From the NCBI GenBank assembly GCA_903869265.1, contig CAIPYE010000004.1, forward strand, positions 62,001 through 126,000: a stretch of 64,000 nucleotides of DNA, read 5' to 3'. The translations under genes and the position numbers were made by a program. Source of the DNA: an uncultured delta proteobacterium. GTDB taxonomy: Bacteria; Desulfobacterota; Desulfobulbia; Desulfobulbales; Desulfurivibrionaceae. Under the pieces are notes generated by a model. That model saw nothing but the letters and a program-made list of their open reading frames with translations, was not told the origin of the DNA and searched no databases. Numbering within the stretch: position 1 is the first letter of the stretch; every line of letters starts with the position of its first letter. Of the stretch, positions 24,803 through 33,032 are shown in pieces.

Positions 24803-27273
24803 TTTGTTTCCTTTTTCGTCTGCGGTCGTTCTTCTTCCTGGCCCTGAGGTGCCGGGGTGATATGGAACAGTCGGTAGCCGTCTCCTTCCAGAATGAGTCT
24901 GTTCAGTCTCTGTTGTCCAGTCCCGGCGTCGTCGGAAAGCAGCTCTTTCACCGCCGCCGCCCCTTCCCTGAGAAGCCAGTCTGCCCGCACGCTCACCAAC
25001 GCCGGCTCCGTGTGTTCATTCATTAAAGAGAGGAGCCAGCCGTCCGTGGTCCGGCGCAGGTCGGCAAGGACATAAGCACTCCCCGGTCCCGTAAGTTCGA
25101 TCCGGGGCTGCATCTTGAAAAAATTCTTGTAGATCGCGGTCAGCCAGGTGGTGCGGGTGTCCCAGGCAAAGGTGGGCGCACCGCCTGGGCTGTTCAGCAG
25201 GATGGCCGGTCCAACGAAGTCGCCCAAGGCAAAGGTGTTGATGGCGGTACGCGCCAGGGGATGCTCCTTGGTAACCAGGGCCGCGCCCAGGCGCAGGGTG
25301 GATTCGGTTTCGATCCAGGCCTGGGCTGTGCCTCCCGAAGCCGGGCGCACCCCCTGCCAGTATTTCCAGGTTCGGATTGTTTTTGTCTGGGTCTGGCCCA
25401 GGATTCCAGCCGGTTCGGGGTTGAGAAGCATGGGGGCGTATCCGGAGCTCCAGTCAGCCCCCGGTCTGGTGCCGCTTTCCCAGGCGGGCCGAGCCTGACT
25501 CACGTCCAGCCCGAAGACCCTGGCCATGGCCGCAGTCCAGCTGGGGTTGTCCTGGTGATTGGTGTCGAATTGGCCAGGCAGGTCGAGATTGGCGTGGATG
25601 TGCATACCGTGGTCGAGCAAGTTGGTCAGGGCGCCAAGATCATCCGACCGCATCTGGTAATTTCTGGGCAGAAGCAGGCTTTTTTGTCCGGCTTTTATCT
25701 CCGTGTTGCCCAGGGCGGCAAGGGAGCGGCTTACGAGTTTCGGCCTGAATCCCAGGCGGCGCAGGCCTCCCCAGAGGGAGGCCGTTTCCTCGTTGGTCTT
25801 ATTCCAGCTCAGGTCAATCTCCTTTGGCCAGTAGACGAGGATATCCGGTTCCGGTGGTTGTGAACCGACAAGGAGACGGGTCAAGGGCAACTCGTCCATG
25901 CGCTGGAACATGTTCCGCACCGCTTCGTACACCTTGGGCTTGGGTTGCCGTTCCTGGTCCACCACCCCGAAGCCCGTTTCCCGTGGGTAGGGCGTGGCGA
26001 GGAAGCCGTTGCGGTCGCTCCAGTGGAAGAGGTGCACGCCCATGGCCCCGGAGAGCATACCTTCCCAGGTGGAACCGACGATGGCCTCAGTCTGGCGTCC
26101 AGCCGCGCCGGGGAATAAGGTTTCCGTGGAGCTGTGTCCGGTTTCCGTGATCAGCACCGGGATGTCCAGCAGGTCGCGGAATTTGGCGATGCCAAAATCC
26201 AGGGAGCGCAGTTCGTGCCCTGCCAGGGCCCAGGCGTAGAGGTTGAGGGACATGAAATCCAAGGGCGCGCCTGCCGCCCGGCAGCGCTCGGTGATGGTCA
26301 GCGGATCCTCGCCGGTGTAATTTGGGTCCAGGCCGTTGAAGATGCCGGCCACGATGGAATAGGAGATAAGCTGGTTGGGCGCAGCGGTTTTCGCCGCCTT
26401 GGCGCCAACGGCCAAAAAGTCGGCGATGGTGCGTTTGCGCCACTGGATGAGGTCGTGGTAGCCGGAGTTGCGGATGGCTTCATGATCGGCCCGGTCTTCC
26501 GGGTAGGTCCGGGCCATGGGCACTTCGGCAAAGCTCTGGAAATCGGTGCCCCAGGCATTGTTGAGCCTCTCGATGCTTCCCCCGTAGGTTTGAGCCAAAA
26601 AGGCCCGGTAGGAGGGGAGGCTGACCTGGTCGTCGTAGCCGACCTGGCTTTTGATCGGGCCATTCTCCCAGAGATCGTAGAAGGCGAATTCGTTGCCGAG
26701 AATCCAGCCGCCGATGGCCGGGCTTGCCTTGTAGCGGTCACAGACCGCACCGATGAAGCGGGCAAAGGATTCCTTGGCCTGGGGGTGGCTGTAGTTCAGC
26801 AGGGGGCTGGGGCCGCTTACGGTGCGGGCCATGGCCTCTGGGTAATGGGCGGCAAACCAGGAGGGTGGGTACTGGTAGCCGATGAGGACGAAGAGTTTGA
26901 GTCCCAGGGCTTCAGCCTTCTTGACCAGGTGGTCGGCCTGGTCCCAGCGGAAGACCCCTTCTGCTGGCTCCACGCTTTCCCAAACCAGTTCCACCCGCAG
27001 GGAGTTGGCATGGGCCTGTTGCATACCCTCCAGGTCATAGTCCACCTCGGCCAGGGTTTGGGTGGCAAAAACCGGCGGGTTCCAAACCTGATAGGCGAAG
27101 CCGTGGGGGATGAAGGGTTCCTGGCGGTCGGGGTCCCAGAAATACCCTTGTTGAATGGTCAGAGCGGCAGAGGACACGCACGGAGTAAGGCAGAGGATAA
27201 GTAGTGCGGCTGTTATGAAAAAGGCGTGAAGCTTTTTGGATGCGCGGGAAGAAGGAGTCTGTGTCAGCAGCAT
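24799..27273 (-). CDS. Secreted glycoside hydrolase, beta-galactosidase-like (GH42-like layout)
   Basis: An 824-residue protein. Residues ~10-36 form a signal peptide ending CVSSAALT. A TIM barrel spans ~40-450 with candidate acid/base Glu in GWILGNEFAFYD and nucleophile Glu in VLITETGHSS. A Rossmann-like domain (~480-650) and a C-terminal beta domain follow, as in GH42 enzymes. It probably acts on a beta-linked sugar in the periplasm or outside; the substrate is unknown. The start at 27273 is the first Met in front of the signal peptide; the ribosome site is weak (AAGGGG, 12 nt upstream). No sugar transporter or regulator is adjacent. Confidence 0.75.
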   Translation of the reverse strand: MLLTQTPSSRASKKLHAFFITAALLILCLTPCVSSAALTIQQGYFWDPDRQEPFIPHGFAYQVWNPPVFATQTLAEVDYDLEGMQQAHANSLRVELVWESVEPAEGVFRWDQADHLVKKAEALGLKLFVLIGYQYPPSWFAAHYPEAMARTVSGPSPLLNYSHPQAKESFARFIGAVCDRYKASPAIGGWILGNEFAFYDLWENGPIKSQVGYDDQVSLPSYRAFLAQTYGGSIERLNNAWGTDFQSFAEVPMARTYPEDRADHEAIRNSGYHDLIQWRKRTIADFLAVGAKAAKTAAPNQLISYSIVAGIFNGLDPNYTGEDPLTITERCRAAGAPLDFMSLNLYAWALAGHELRSLDFGIAKFRDLLDIPVLITETGHSSTETLFPGAAGRQTEAIVGSTWEGMLSGAMGVHLFHWSDRNGFLATPYPRETGFGVVDQERQPKPKVYEAVRNMFQRMDELPLTRLLVGSQPPEPDILVYWPKEIDLSWNKTNEETASLWGGLRRLGFRPKLVSRSLAALGNTEIKAGQKSLLLPRNYQMRSDDLGALTNLLDHGMHIHANLDLPGQFDTNHQDNPSWTAAMARVFGLDVSQARPAWESGTRPGADWSSGYAPMLLNPEPAGILGQTQTKTIRTWKYWQGVRPASGGTAQAWIETESTLRLGAALVTKEHPLARTAINTFALGDFVGPAILLNSPGGAPTFAWDTRTTWLTAIYKNFFKMQPRIELTGPGSAYVLADLRRTTDGWLLSLMNEHTEPALVSVRADWLLREGAAAVKELLSDDAGTGQQRLNRLILEGDGYRLFHITPAPQGQEEERPQTKKETN

Positions 27274-27591
27274 GAAAAAGATGCCCCTTGGAAAAATGAT
27301 GGATATGGATTGATATTCAGGACATTGTATCATCACCGGGATGCGGCTGCCCGGTGAATTTTGTCCGGTCACCGTCCTGGAGGCAAGGGTTGCCTCATTG
27401 CCGCTGTTTATCCAGGCAGACAAACATCTTGACGCCCTACGTTTTCAAAATATGATGCTATGATCATTCATGGGATTTTCCGCATGCCGTTTTGCACGAC
27501 AGATTAAAGAGAAAAAATGAGTTCCCGAGGTTGTCTTCTCGCCGGTGTTCTGTGGCCGGAGGACACCAACACGGAAAATGGAGGCAGTACG
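27274..27591. other. Divergent intergenic region between hydrolase genes
   Basis: No gene seen. It must hold promoters for both divergent neighbours. On the plus strand TTGACG near 27430 with ATGATG 17 nt later is a weak candidate promoter for the lactonase-like gene. No clear operator repeat was found. Confidence 0.4.
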
Positions 27592-28332
27592 ATGACGTTT
27601 AAAATCCATCCCATTGTTATGGGAACCAAGGTGTTTGACAAGGGCATGATGACCTATCAATACGGCCATGGCACGCCCTACACCATTCCAATCTATAGTT
27701 GGTATCTTGAGGGGGGCGATAAAAAGATTCTCGTGGATACCGGGGAGATGAAGCCGATCCAGTCAGAGGATCGTGAAAAGGCCATCGGCGGCAAGATATA
27801 TACCTTCGAGGAGGGATTGGCCAAGTGGGGGCTGCAGCCCGAGGATATTGACATCGTGATCCATACCCATCTGCATGCCGATCATTGTGAGAATGATTAC
27901 AAATGTGTGAATGCCAAATTCTATGTGCATGAGAAGGAGCTGGAAACGATCCACAACTACCATCCCCTGGATTTCCGTTATGTGGAGGATTACATCTACG
28001 AGATTGAACAGAACGGCCAGATAGTCGCCTTGTCGGGTGATGGTGAGATCGTGCCGGGCGTGCGGGTCATGCATACGCCCGCCCATACGCCCGGCGGGAT
28101 GTCCGTGTTTGTCGAGACGGAGAGGGGAACGGCGGCGATTACAGGGTTTTGTGTGATCAGACAGAACTTTGAACCCCCACAGGAGATCCGGGCCATGGAA
28201 ATGGAAGTGATTCCTCCCGGAACCCATGTCAACAGCTATGAGGCGTATGATATTCTGCTTCGGGTGCGTGATATGGCCGAGATCGTCATCCCGCTGCATG
28301 AGCCCGAATATGCAACGGTGGATACCATTTAA
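27592..28332 (+). CDS. Metallo-beta-lactamase fold hydrolase, N-acyl homoserine lactonase-like
   Basis: A 246-residue single-domain enzyme with the dizinc motif HTHLHADHCEND (HxHxDH, ~93-104), a further His in HTPAHTPGG and a terminal PLHEPEY His. The size and arrangement resemble AttM/AiiA-type lactonases, which open homoserine lactones. Related enzymes also hydrolyse other lactones or esters, so the substrate is uncertain. The ATG at 27592 has GGAGG 7 nt upstream and was chosen over an in-frame start 25 codons earlier. It is monocistronic. Confidence 0.75.
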   Translation: MTFKIHPIVMGTKVFDKGMMTYQYGHGTPYTIPIYSWYLEGGDKKILVDTGEMKPIQSEDREKAIGGKIYTFEEGLAKWGLQPEDIDIVIHTHLHADHCENDYKCVNAKFYVHEKELETIHNYHPLDFRYVEDYIYEIEQNGQIVALSGDGEIVPGVRVMHTPAHTPGGMSVFVETERGTAAITGFCVIRQNFEPPQEIRAMEMEVIPPGTHVNSYEAYDILLRVRDMAEIVIPLHEPEYATVDTI

Positions 28333-28335
28333 GAT

Positions 28336-28379
28336 AATAGGGGGCAGAATTTCTGATGCCAGAAATTCTGCCCCCTATT
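28336..28379. terminator. 19-bp perfect palindrome between convergent genes (probable bidirectional terminator)
   Basis: The perfect 19-bp stem (28336-28354 with 28361-28379) has a 6-nt loop GATGCC and lies 3 nt past the lactonase-like stop and 12 nt past the convergent amtB stop. There is no T-run on either strand, so if it terminates it does so without one. Confidence 0.5.
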
Positions 28380-28391
28380 GAACGGACTTGC

Positions 28392-29717
28392 TCAGCGATC
28401 AGTCATCCCGTAACCTGATTCGCCATGGAGGGACATGTCCAAGCCCTCGATCTCGCCCTGCTGGTCGATCCTGAAGCCAACGGTTTTTTCCACCACCACA
28501 CAGATGAGAAAGGTGGCGGATGCGGCCAGGACAATGGTTACGCCCATACCCAGAAGCTGAACCTGAAGCTGGTCAATAGCGGTCCAGGCCCGTCCGGCTG
28601 CGGCACTGGCCTTGGCCATCCAGGAGTCTCGGATGAAAAAAGAAAGCAGGAGCACGCCGAGGCCGCTACCCACCCCGTGGATGCCGAAGCAGTCCAGGGA
28701 GTCGTCGTAGCCCAGGCGCATCTTCATGACCAGGGCGAAGTAGCAAAGTATTGAAGAGGCTGCACCCAGGGTAAGAGCCCCCATGGGTTGCACCACCCCG
28801 GCGGCCGGAGTGATCACCACCAGGCCGGCGAGAATCCCGGAGACAAAACCCAGGGAGGTGGCCTTTTTAAAGACGAGGGCTTCGATGATCAGCCAGGTGA
28901 GGGCCCCGCTTGCCGCAGAGATCTGGGTCATGGTCAGGGCGCGGGCGGTTTCCAGGCCGCTCTGCACGGTGGAACCGGCGTTGAACCCGTACCAGCCCAC
29001 CCAGAGAAGGCCTGCGCCCATCATGGTCATGACCAGATTGTTTGGATGCATGGCGGTTTTCGGATAATCACGGCGCGGGCCGAGGAACAGGGCGGCGACC
29101 AGGGCACTGATGCCGGCGGAAACATGGATAACCAACCCGCCGGCCAGATCGATAACCCCCTTGGCGCCGGCGTTGAACAGCCAGCCGTCCGGGGCCCAAA
29201 CCCAGTGGCACAGCGGGCTGTAAACAAAAAGGAACCAGAGGATGATAAAGAGGATGTAGCCGCGGAAATAGACCCGTTCGGCGATGGCGCCGCTGATCAA
29301 GGCCGGGGTGATGATGGCGAATTTTCCCTGAAACATGGCCAGGATATATTCGGGCACGCCGTTGACGATCGTGTCATCGATTCCCTTGAGCATGAAGTAG
29401 TCCGGGTTCCAGCCGATGATCCCGCCAAAAATGCTTTTGCCAAAGGTGAGGCTGTAGCCGCAGACCACCCAGAGTACGCCGATCACCGCCATGGAGACAA
29501 AGCTGTGCATCATGGTGCCCAGGACGTTCTTGCTGCGGACCAAGCCGCCGTAAAACATGGCCAGGCCGGGTACCATCAATAATACCAGAGCCGTGGAAAC
29601 CAGCATCCAGGCCGTGGTGCCGCTGTCTACGCATTGGCTGTCGGCAGCCAGGGCAAGGCCGGGGAGAAGGGCAAGGCCAAGGCCGGTGCAGGGTATGGCG
29701 AGAAAACGGTGCCGCAT
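28392..29717 (-). CDS. amtB: Ammonium transporter AmtB
   Basis: A 441-residue Amt channel: cleavable signal peptide (ending ALAADS), eleven membrane segments, the family signatures MFYGGLVRSKN and GSTVQSGLETA, and pore His residues in the HVSAGISA and FGIHGVGSG segments. It conducts ammonia across the inner membrane. The ATG has AAGGAG upstream. No glnK is adjacent, unlike in many bacteria. A good sigma-54 promoter lies ~45 nt before the start, so nitrogen limitation probably induces it. Confidence 0.95.
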   Translation of the reverse strand: MRHRFLAIPCTGLGLALLPGLALAADSQCVDSGTTAWMLVSTALVLLMVPGLAMFYGGLVRSKNVLGTMMHSFVSMAVIGVLWVVCGYSLTFGKSIFGGIIGWNPDYFMLKGIDDTIVNGVPEYILAMFQGKFAIITPALISGAIAERVYFRGYILFIILWFLFVYSPLCHWVWAPDGWLFNAGAKGVIDLAGGLVIHVSAGISALVAALFLGPRRDYPKTAMHPNNLVMTMMGAGLLWVGWYGFNAGSTVQSGLETARALTMTQISAASGALTWLIIEALVFKKATSLGFVSGILAGLVVITPAAGVVQPMGALTLGAASSILCYFALVMKMRLGYDDSLDCFGIHGVGSGLGVLLLSFFIRDSWMAKASAAAGRAWTAIDQLQVQLLGMGVTIVLAASATFLICVVVEKTVGFRIDQQGEIEGLDMSLHGESGYGMTDR

Positions 29718-29770
29718 GGTATCTCCTTAAGCGTTCCGGATTGATGTGGTGTGGTGGACCTCTTGGCGAT

Positions 29771-29787
29771 TTGCGAGAATCGTGCCA
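29771..29787 (-). promoter_or_regulatory. Sigma-54 (RpoN) promoter of amtB
   Basis: The minus strand reads TGGCACG-ATTC-TCGCA, with GG at -24 and GC at -12 separated by 10 nt. It differs from the consensus (TGGCACG N4 TTGCA) at one position. Expected start is near 29761. No NtrC site was identified. Confidence 0.75.
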
Positions 29788-30106
29788 CGGTCAATACATT
29801 AATTTTCTTGTTGAATCTGTGACGTTTTCTTCTGTTCTTGTCTGATGCGTCCAGCTGTAGTTCATGGACAAATATGTAAAATGCAAGTTAATATATAACA
29901 TATTTGTAGCAGTTTTTTGTGGGTGTCTGGGTAGGGTGCGGAAAGGCGCACCCAATGGAAATATTGGGTCTGGCGCTGGTATTTTTTAGGGGTTGACCAG
30001 AAGGGTCAAATTATGCGATACCCATGCATTGAGCAGCATGTGTCAACCGAGGGGCGTTCGAGGGGAATTGCCCGAGGATTTCACAGGCAGAAGGAGGGGG
30101 TGGGAG
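29788..30106. other. Intergenic stretch with three short hairpins
   Basis: No gene. Hairpin 1: GGGTGCG / CGCACCC (29934-29940 with 29947-29953). Hairpin 2: CCCAAT / ATTGGG (starting 29951, sharing CCC with hairpin 1, so the two exclude each other). Hairpin 3: TTGACC / GGTCAA (29993-29998 with 30004-30009). A run of six T follows hairpin 2 at a distance of ~15 nt. It could be a leader or small RNA ahead of the 58-residue gene. Confidence 0.4.
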
Positions 30107-30283
30107 ATGCGTAGATTCGTGGTAAAGTTCAAGGTCGGGGGGTCTGAACTCTGGCGGAGTGCCGCAATCGAAAAAACAACGGTTGATGCCCAGAATGTGG
30201 CCATGGCCATGTACGAGTTTCATCGGAAACACGCGCAGGCCAGTCAGAAAATGACCGTTACCGAGGTGTATGAAGAGGGATAG
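30107..30283 (+). CDS. Small conserved-looking protein of unknown function
   Basis: A 58-residue protein starting MRRFVVKFKVGGSELWRSA, with a mixed alpha/beta pattern and no signal peptide, Cys or membrane segment. The ATG has GGAGG ~10 nt upstream. It is followed by a strong terminator. I do not recognise a family. It stands alone between amtB and the glutamate synthase genes. Confidence 0.55.
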   Translation: MRRFVVKFKVGGSELWRSAAIEKTTVDAQNVAMAMYEFHRKHAQASQKMTVTEVYEEG

Positions 30284-30317
30284 GGGCAGATTCTCGTAGC
30301 TTATATTATTGATGGGT

Positions 30318-30354
30318 AAAAAAAGAGGGGCGGCTGGTGCCACCCCTCTTTTTT
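30318..30354. terminator. Bidirectional intrinsic terminator
   Basis: An A-run and T-run flank stem GAGGGG / CCCCTC around 30325-30348 (AAAAAAGAGGGG...CCCCTCTTTTTT). It terminates the 58-residue gene on the plus strand and could also act on the minus strand. Confidence 0.8.
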
Positions 30355-30492
30355 ATGCGAAGGGACTTTGGTGTCGTTTGTTGGTCTTGCCCCTTCCCTT
30401 GGGAGGGAGGGGAATACTCCCATTTTTTTGTTTCAATGCTGAATGTTGCAAACAGTTCTGGCCGGATGACTGGCTGGCCCAATCGTGAAACC

Positions 30493-30524
30493 AAAAAAAA
30501 GCCCCGGCTGAAAAGCCGGGGCTT
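30493..30524 (-). terminator. Terminator of the glutamate synthase operon
   Basis: Minus-strand stem AAGCCCCGGCT / AGCCGGGGCTT (30514-30524 with 30499-30509, loop TTTC) followed by eight T residues (30493-30500). Confidence 0.85.
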
Positions 30525-30551
30525 TGGTGTTGCATTGCAGAGGTCAGCAAA

Positions 30552-32888
30552 TTAGAAGGGCCGCATCACCCAGATACCGCAGGGGCAGGTGTCGCTGCAA
30601 AAGCCGCAGGCGATGCACTTGTCCGGGTCCGAGACATAGCGGTAGTTCTTGCCATCCAGTTTTTCTCTGGAGATGGCCTGAGTCGGACAGATGGTCTCGC
30701 AGAGGTGGCAGTCGCGGCAGGTGCCGCAGCTCATGCAGCGTTCCGCCTCTGCCGCCTCGGAGGAACCTGAGCACGGCTCCGGGGTGTAGTGGGCCGCGGT
30801 CAGGCTGGCCTGGGGGATGAGCTGTAGGCTGAAATCCTTCCACTCCTCCCCCTTGAATCCTGCCAGGATGGCTTCTGCGGTTTTCTTGCCGGCGCCCAGG
30901 GCGTTGGTGGCAAGTCCTGGCCGCTCCACATCGCCGATGGCCGAGATCTTCGGATCGCTGGTGCGTCCTGCACCATCGCACTTGATCCAGCCTGCGCCGC
31001 CCACGGTGATGACCTCAACGGTATCCGGCAGGAACTTCAAGGCCGGGACATCGCCGATGGAGATGATCACGGTTTGGGCCGGGATGAGCTGGCCTGCCGC
31101 GTCGATGAGCCCCTCGGCGGTGACTTCCTTGGTCTGCACCGGCCACTGGAATTTGGCGCCCAGTGCTTCGGCCGCAGCCTTTTCCTTGCCGAATGCCAGG
31201 GGCTTTTGGATATCCACCAGGGTGACCTGCTGGGCTCCCAGCCGGTACGCCTCGCAGGCCACATCGCAACCCACGTTGCCAGCGCCGATGATCACCACCT
31301 GCTTGCCGACCTTCATCGGCTTGGCACTTTTCGCGCTTTTCAGGAAGTCCAGGGCGGGAACGACCCGCTCATGGCCGGGGAAAGGGATGGTGCGCGGCTG
31401 GTGGGTGCCGACGGCCACGATGACATGGTCGTATTTTTTCTTCAGCTCGGCGAACTTTTCCTTGGTCATGGCCACACCGAAGTTGGCCTTGATATTGGAC
31501 ATGGAGAGGAAGCGTTGAATTTCAGAATCCCAGATGGCCTTGGGCAGCCGTTCCCAGGGGATAACCTGGGCCAGCTTGCCGCCGAGTTGCTGGTCGCGCT
31601 CGAAGATATGCGCTTCGACCCCAGCCTTGGCCAGCTGCCAGGCCGCGTTCATGCCGGCCGGGCCGCCGCCGATGATGGCGACCTTTTTGCCCAGCGATTT
31701 GGCGGGCTTGGGAGCCTTGGCATCGCGGGAGGCGCGGCCCAGCATCTGGACGTCGATCTTCTCGTCCACCAGCTGCCTCGAGCAGTTCTGCATGCAGAGG
31801 TTCGGGCAAACATAGCCGCAGACCGAGGCGGGCAGGGGGGTGTAATCGAGCAACATCTTGTAGGCCTCATCCCCCTTGCCTTCGCGGAACAGCCGCAACC
31901 GGTCGATGGTGGGGATGTGGACCGGGCAGTAGTAGGCGCAGGGCGCGGCCTTGTCGCGGTTGGCCCAGAAGGGCTGCCGCCGCCGCAAGTCTCCGGTCTC
32001 GATCATGCCGATGGGACTGCGGTCCAGCCCTGGGGCCAGATCGCGGATGGGGTCGCCGCCGCCAAAGCCCGGGTTCCAGATCTTGTGCTTGAACTCGGCC
32101 ATGGGCATGGGGCCTGAAAACATCAGGGCCCGATCCTGGGGCGGGATGGAGATCAGCATCATCCATTCCTTGCGGACGGAGAGCTTCTTGAGCAGCCGGG
32201 TGCGGCCGATCTTTTTCAGGTAGGCGGGCATCCGCTCCATGAGCCAGGCCCACTGGGCATCGTCCGGCAGTACGGCCATGACGCTCTTCTTGTCATAGGA
32301 GCCGTCGTTTTTGCCCCGGTAGAAGAGCCAGCCGCCGACCATGCCGACGCAGGGCCGGTAGCCCAGGATGTTCTTGGGATTCTTGGCTTCGATACCGCAG
32401 ATGACCCCGATGCCGCCGCAGTTGAACTCGGCAAAGGTGTCGCCCACCGAACCCAAGACCCACAGCTCCGGGCGCTGGTGTTCCGGGTTCCATTTGGTCA
32501 TGGTCAGGCCGCGGGCGCCGATGGAGCCGCCGATGTAGACCTTGCCTTCGGCCATGGCGTTGCAGGCCCCGTTGGTGGCGTCGCCCTTGACGGTGATCTC
32601 CGCGCCGATGTTGAGGTAACCCACGTCATCGGAGGCAGGTCCGTCGCAGACGATGGTGGTGCCGGGCATGCCCATGCAGCCGAGGCGCTGGCCGCAGGGG
32701 CCGCTGATCTCGATTTCCACCTTTTTGCCGCCGTTTTTCAACCGGCCGCCCACATTGTGCTGGCCGTAGGTTTCCAGTTTCAAGCGGCTGGATTTGGCAA
32801 AGGCCTTCTGGACCAACTCTTCGAAGTTCTTGGAGCTGATCCGCTGGCCATTGGCATCAAGCCCTTTTACGACAATTACTTTGCTCAC
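30552..32888 (-). CDS. Glutamate synthase subunit: GXGXG domain fused to GltD-like oxidoreductase and ferredoxin
   Basis: A 778-residue fusion. Residues ~1-210 are the glutamate synthase alpha-subunit C-terminal (GXGXG beta-helix) domain. From ~320 on is the GltD-type part with a Fe-S Cys cluster (CAYYCPVHIP...CGYVCPNLCMQNC), an FAD-binding GGGPAGMNAA and an NAD(P)-binding GAGNVGCD. The last ~70 residues hold two 4Fe-4S motifs (CMSCGTCRDCHLCETICP and CIACGFCSDTCPCG). It passes electrons from NAD(P)H or ferredoxin to the FMN subunit encoded upstream. It follows the FMN-domain gene after a 144-nt structured gap and ends in a strong terminator. Confidence 0.9.
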   Translation of the reverse strand: MSKVIVVKGLDANGQRISSKNFEELVQKAFAKSSRLKLETYGQHNVGGRLKNGGKKVEIEISGPCGQRLGCMGMPGTTIVCDGPASDDVGYLNIGAEITVKGDATNGACNAMAEGKVYIGGSIGARGLTMTKWNPEHQRPELWVLGSVGDTFAEFNCGGIGVICGIEAKNPKNILGYRPCVGMVGGWLFYRGKNDGSYDKKSVMAVLPDDAQWAWLMERMPAYLKKIGRTRLLKKLSVRKEWMMLISIPPQDRALMFSGPMPMAEFKHKIWNPGFGGGDPIRDLAPGLDRSPIGMIETGDLRRRQPFWANRDKAAPCAYYCPVHIPTIDRLRLFREGKGDEAYKMLLDYTPLPASVCGYVCPNLCMQNCSRQLVDEKIDVQMLGRASRDAKAPKPAKSLGKKVAIIGGGPAGMNAAWQLAKAGVEAHIFERDQQLGGKLAQVIPWERLPKAIWDSEIQRFLSMSNIKANFGVAMTKEKFAELKKKYDHVIVAVGTHQPRTIPFPGHERVVPALDFLKSAKSAKPMKVGKQVVIIGAGNVGCDVACEAYRLGAQQVTLVDIQKPLAFGKEKAAAEALGAKFQWPVQTKEVTAEGLIDAAGQLIPAQTVIISIGDVPALKFLPDTVEVITVGGAGWIKCDGAGRTSDPKISAIGDVERPGLATNALGAGKKTAEAILAGFKGEEWKDFSLQLIPQASLTAAHYTPEPCSGSSEAAEAERCMSCGTCRDCHLCETICPTQAISREKLDGKNYRYVSDPDKCIACGFCSDTCPCGIWVMRPF

Positions 32889-32908
32889 AGCGTGCTCCTT
32901 CTTTAGGG

Positions 32909-33001
32909 GCCGTTACGAAATAACGATCGTTGTTAATAGCCGTATAAACGGCGATGCTACAGAGGTTATTTCGTTACGGCGCCTTATGCCGTTCACGGCA
33001 T
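32909..33001 (-). repeat. Nested inverted repeats between two glutamate synthase genes
   Basis: A perfect 16-bp inverted repeat (32909-32924 with 32965-32980, GCCGTTACGAAATAAC against GTTATTTCGTTACGGC) encloses a small hairpin GCCG-TATAAA-CGGC. Beside it is a second hairpin ATGCCG-TTCA-CGGCAT (32986-33001). All lie in the gap between the FMN and GXGXG/GltD genes, so they would be in the mRNA. No T-tract follows. Confidence 0.65.
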
Positions 33002-33032
33002 CTCAATATTTTATAGTTATTTTAAACGACGG

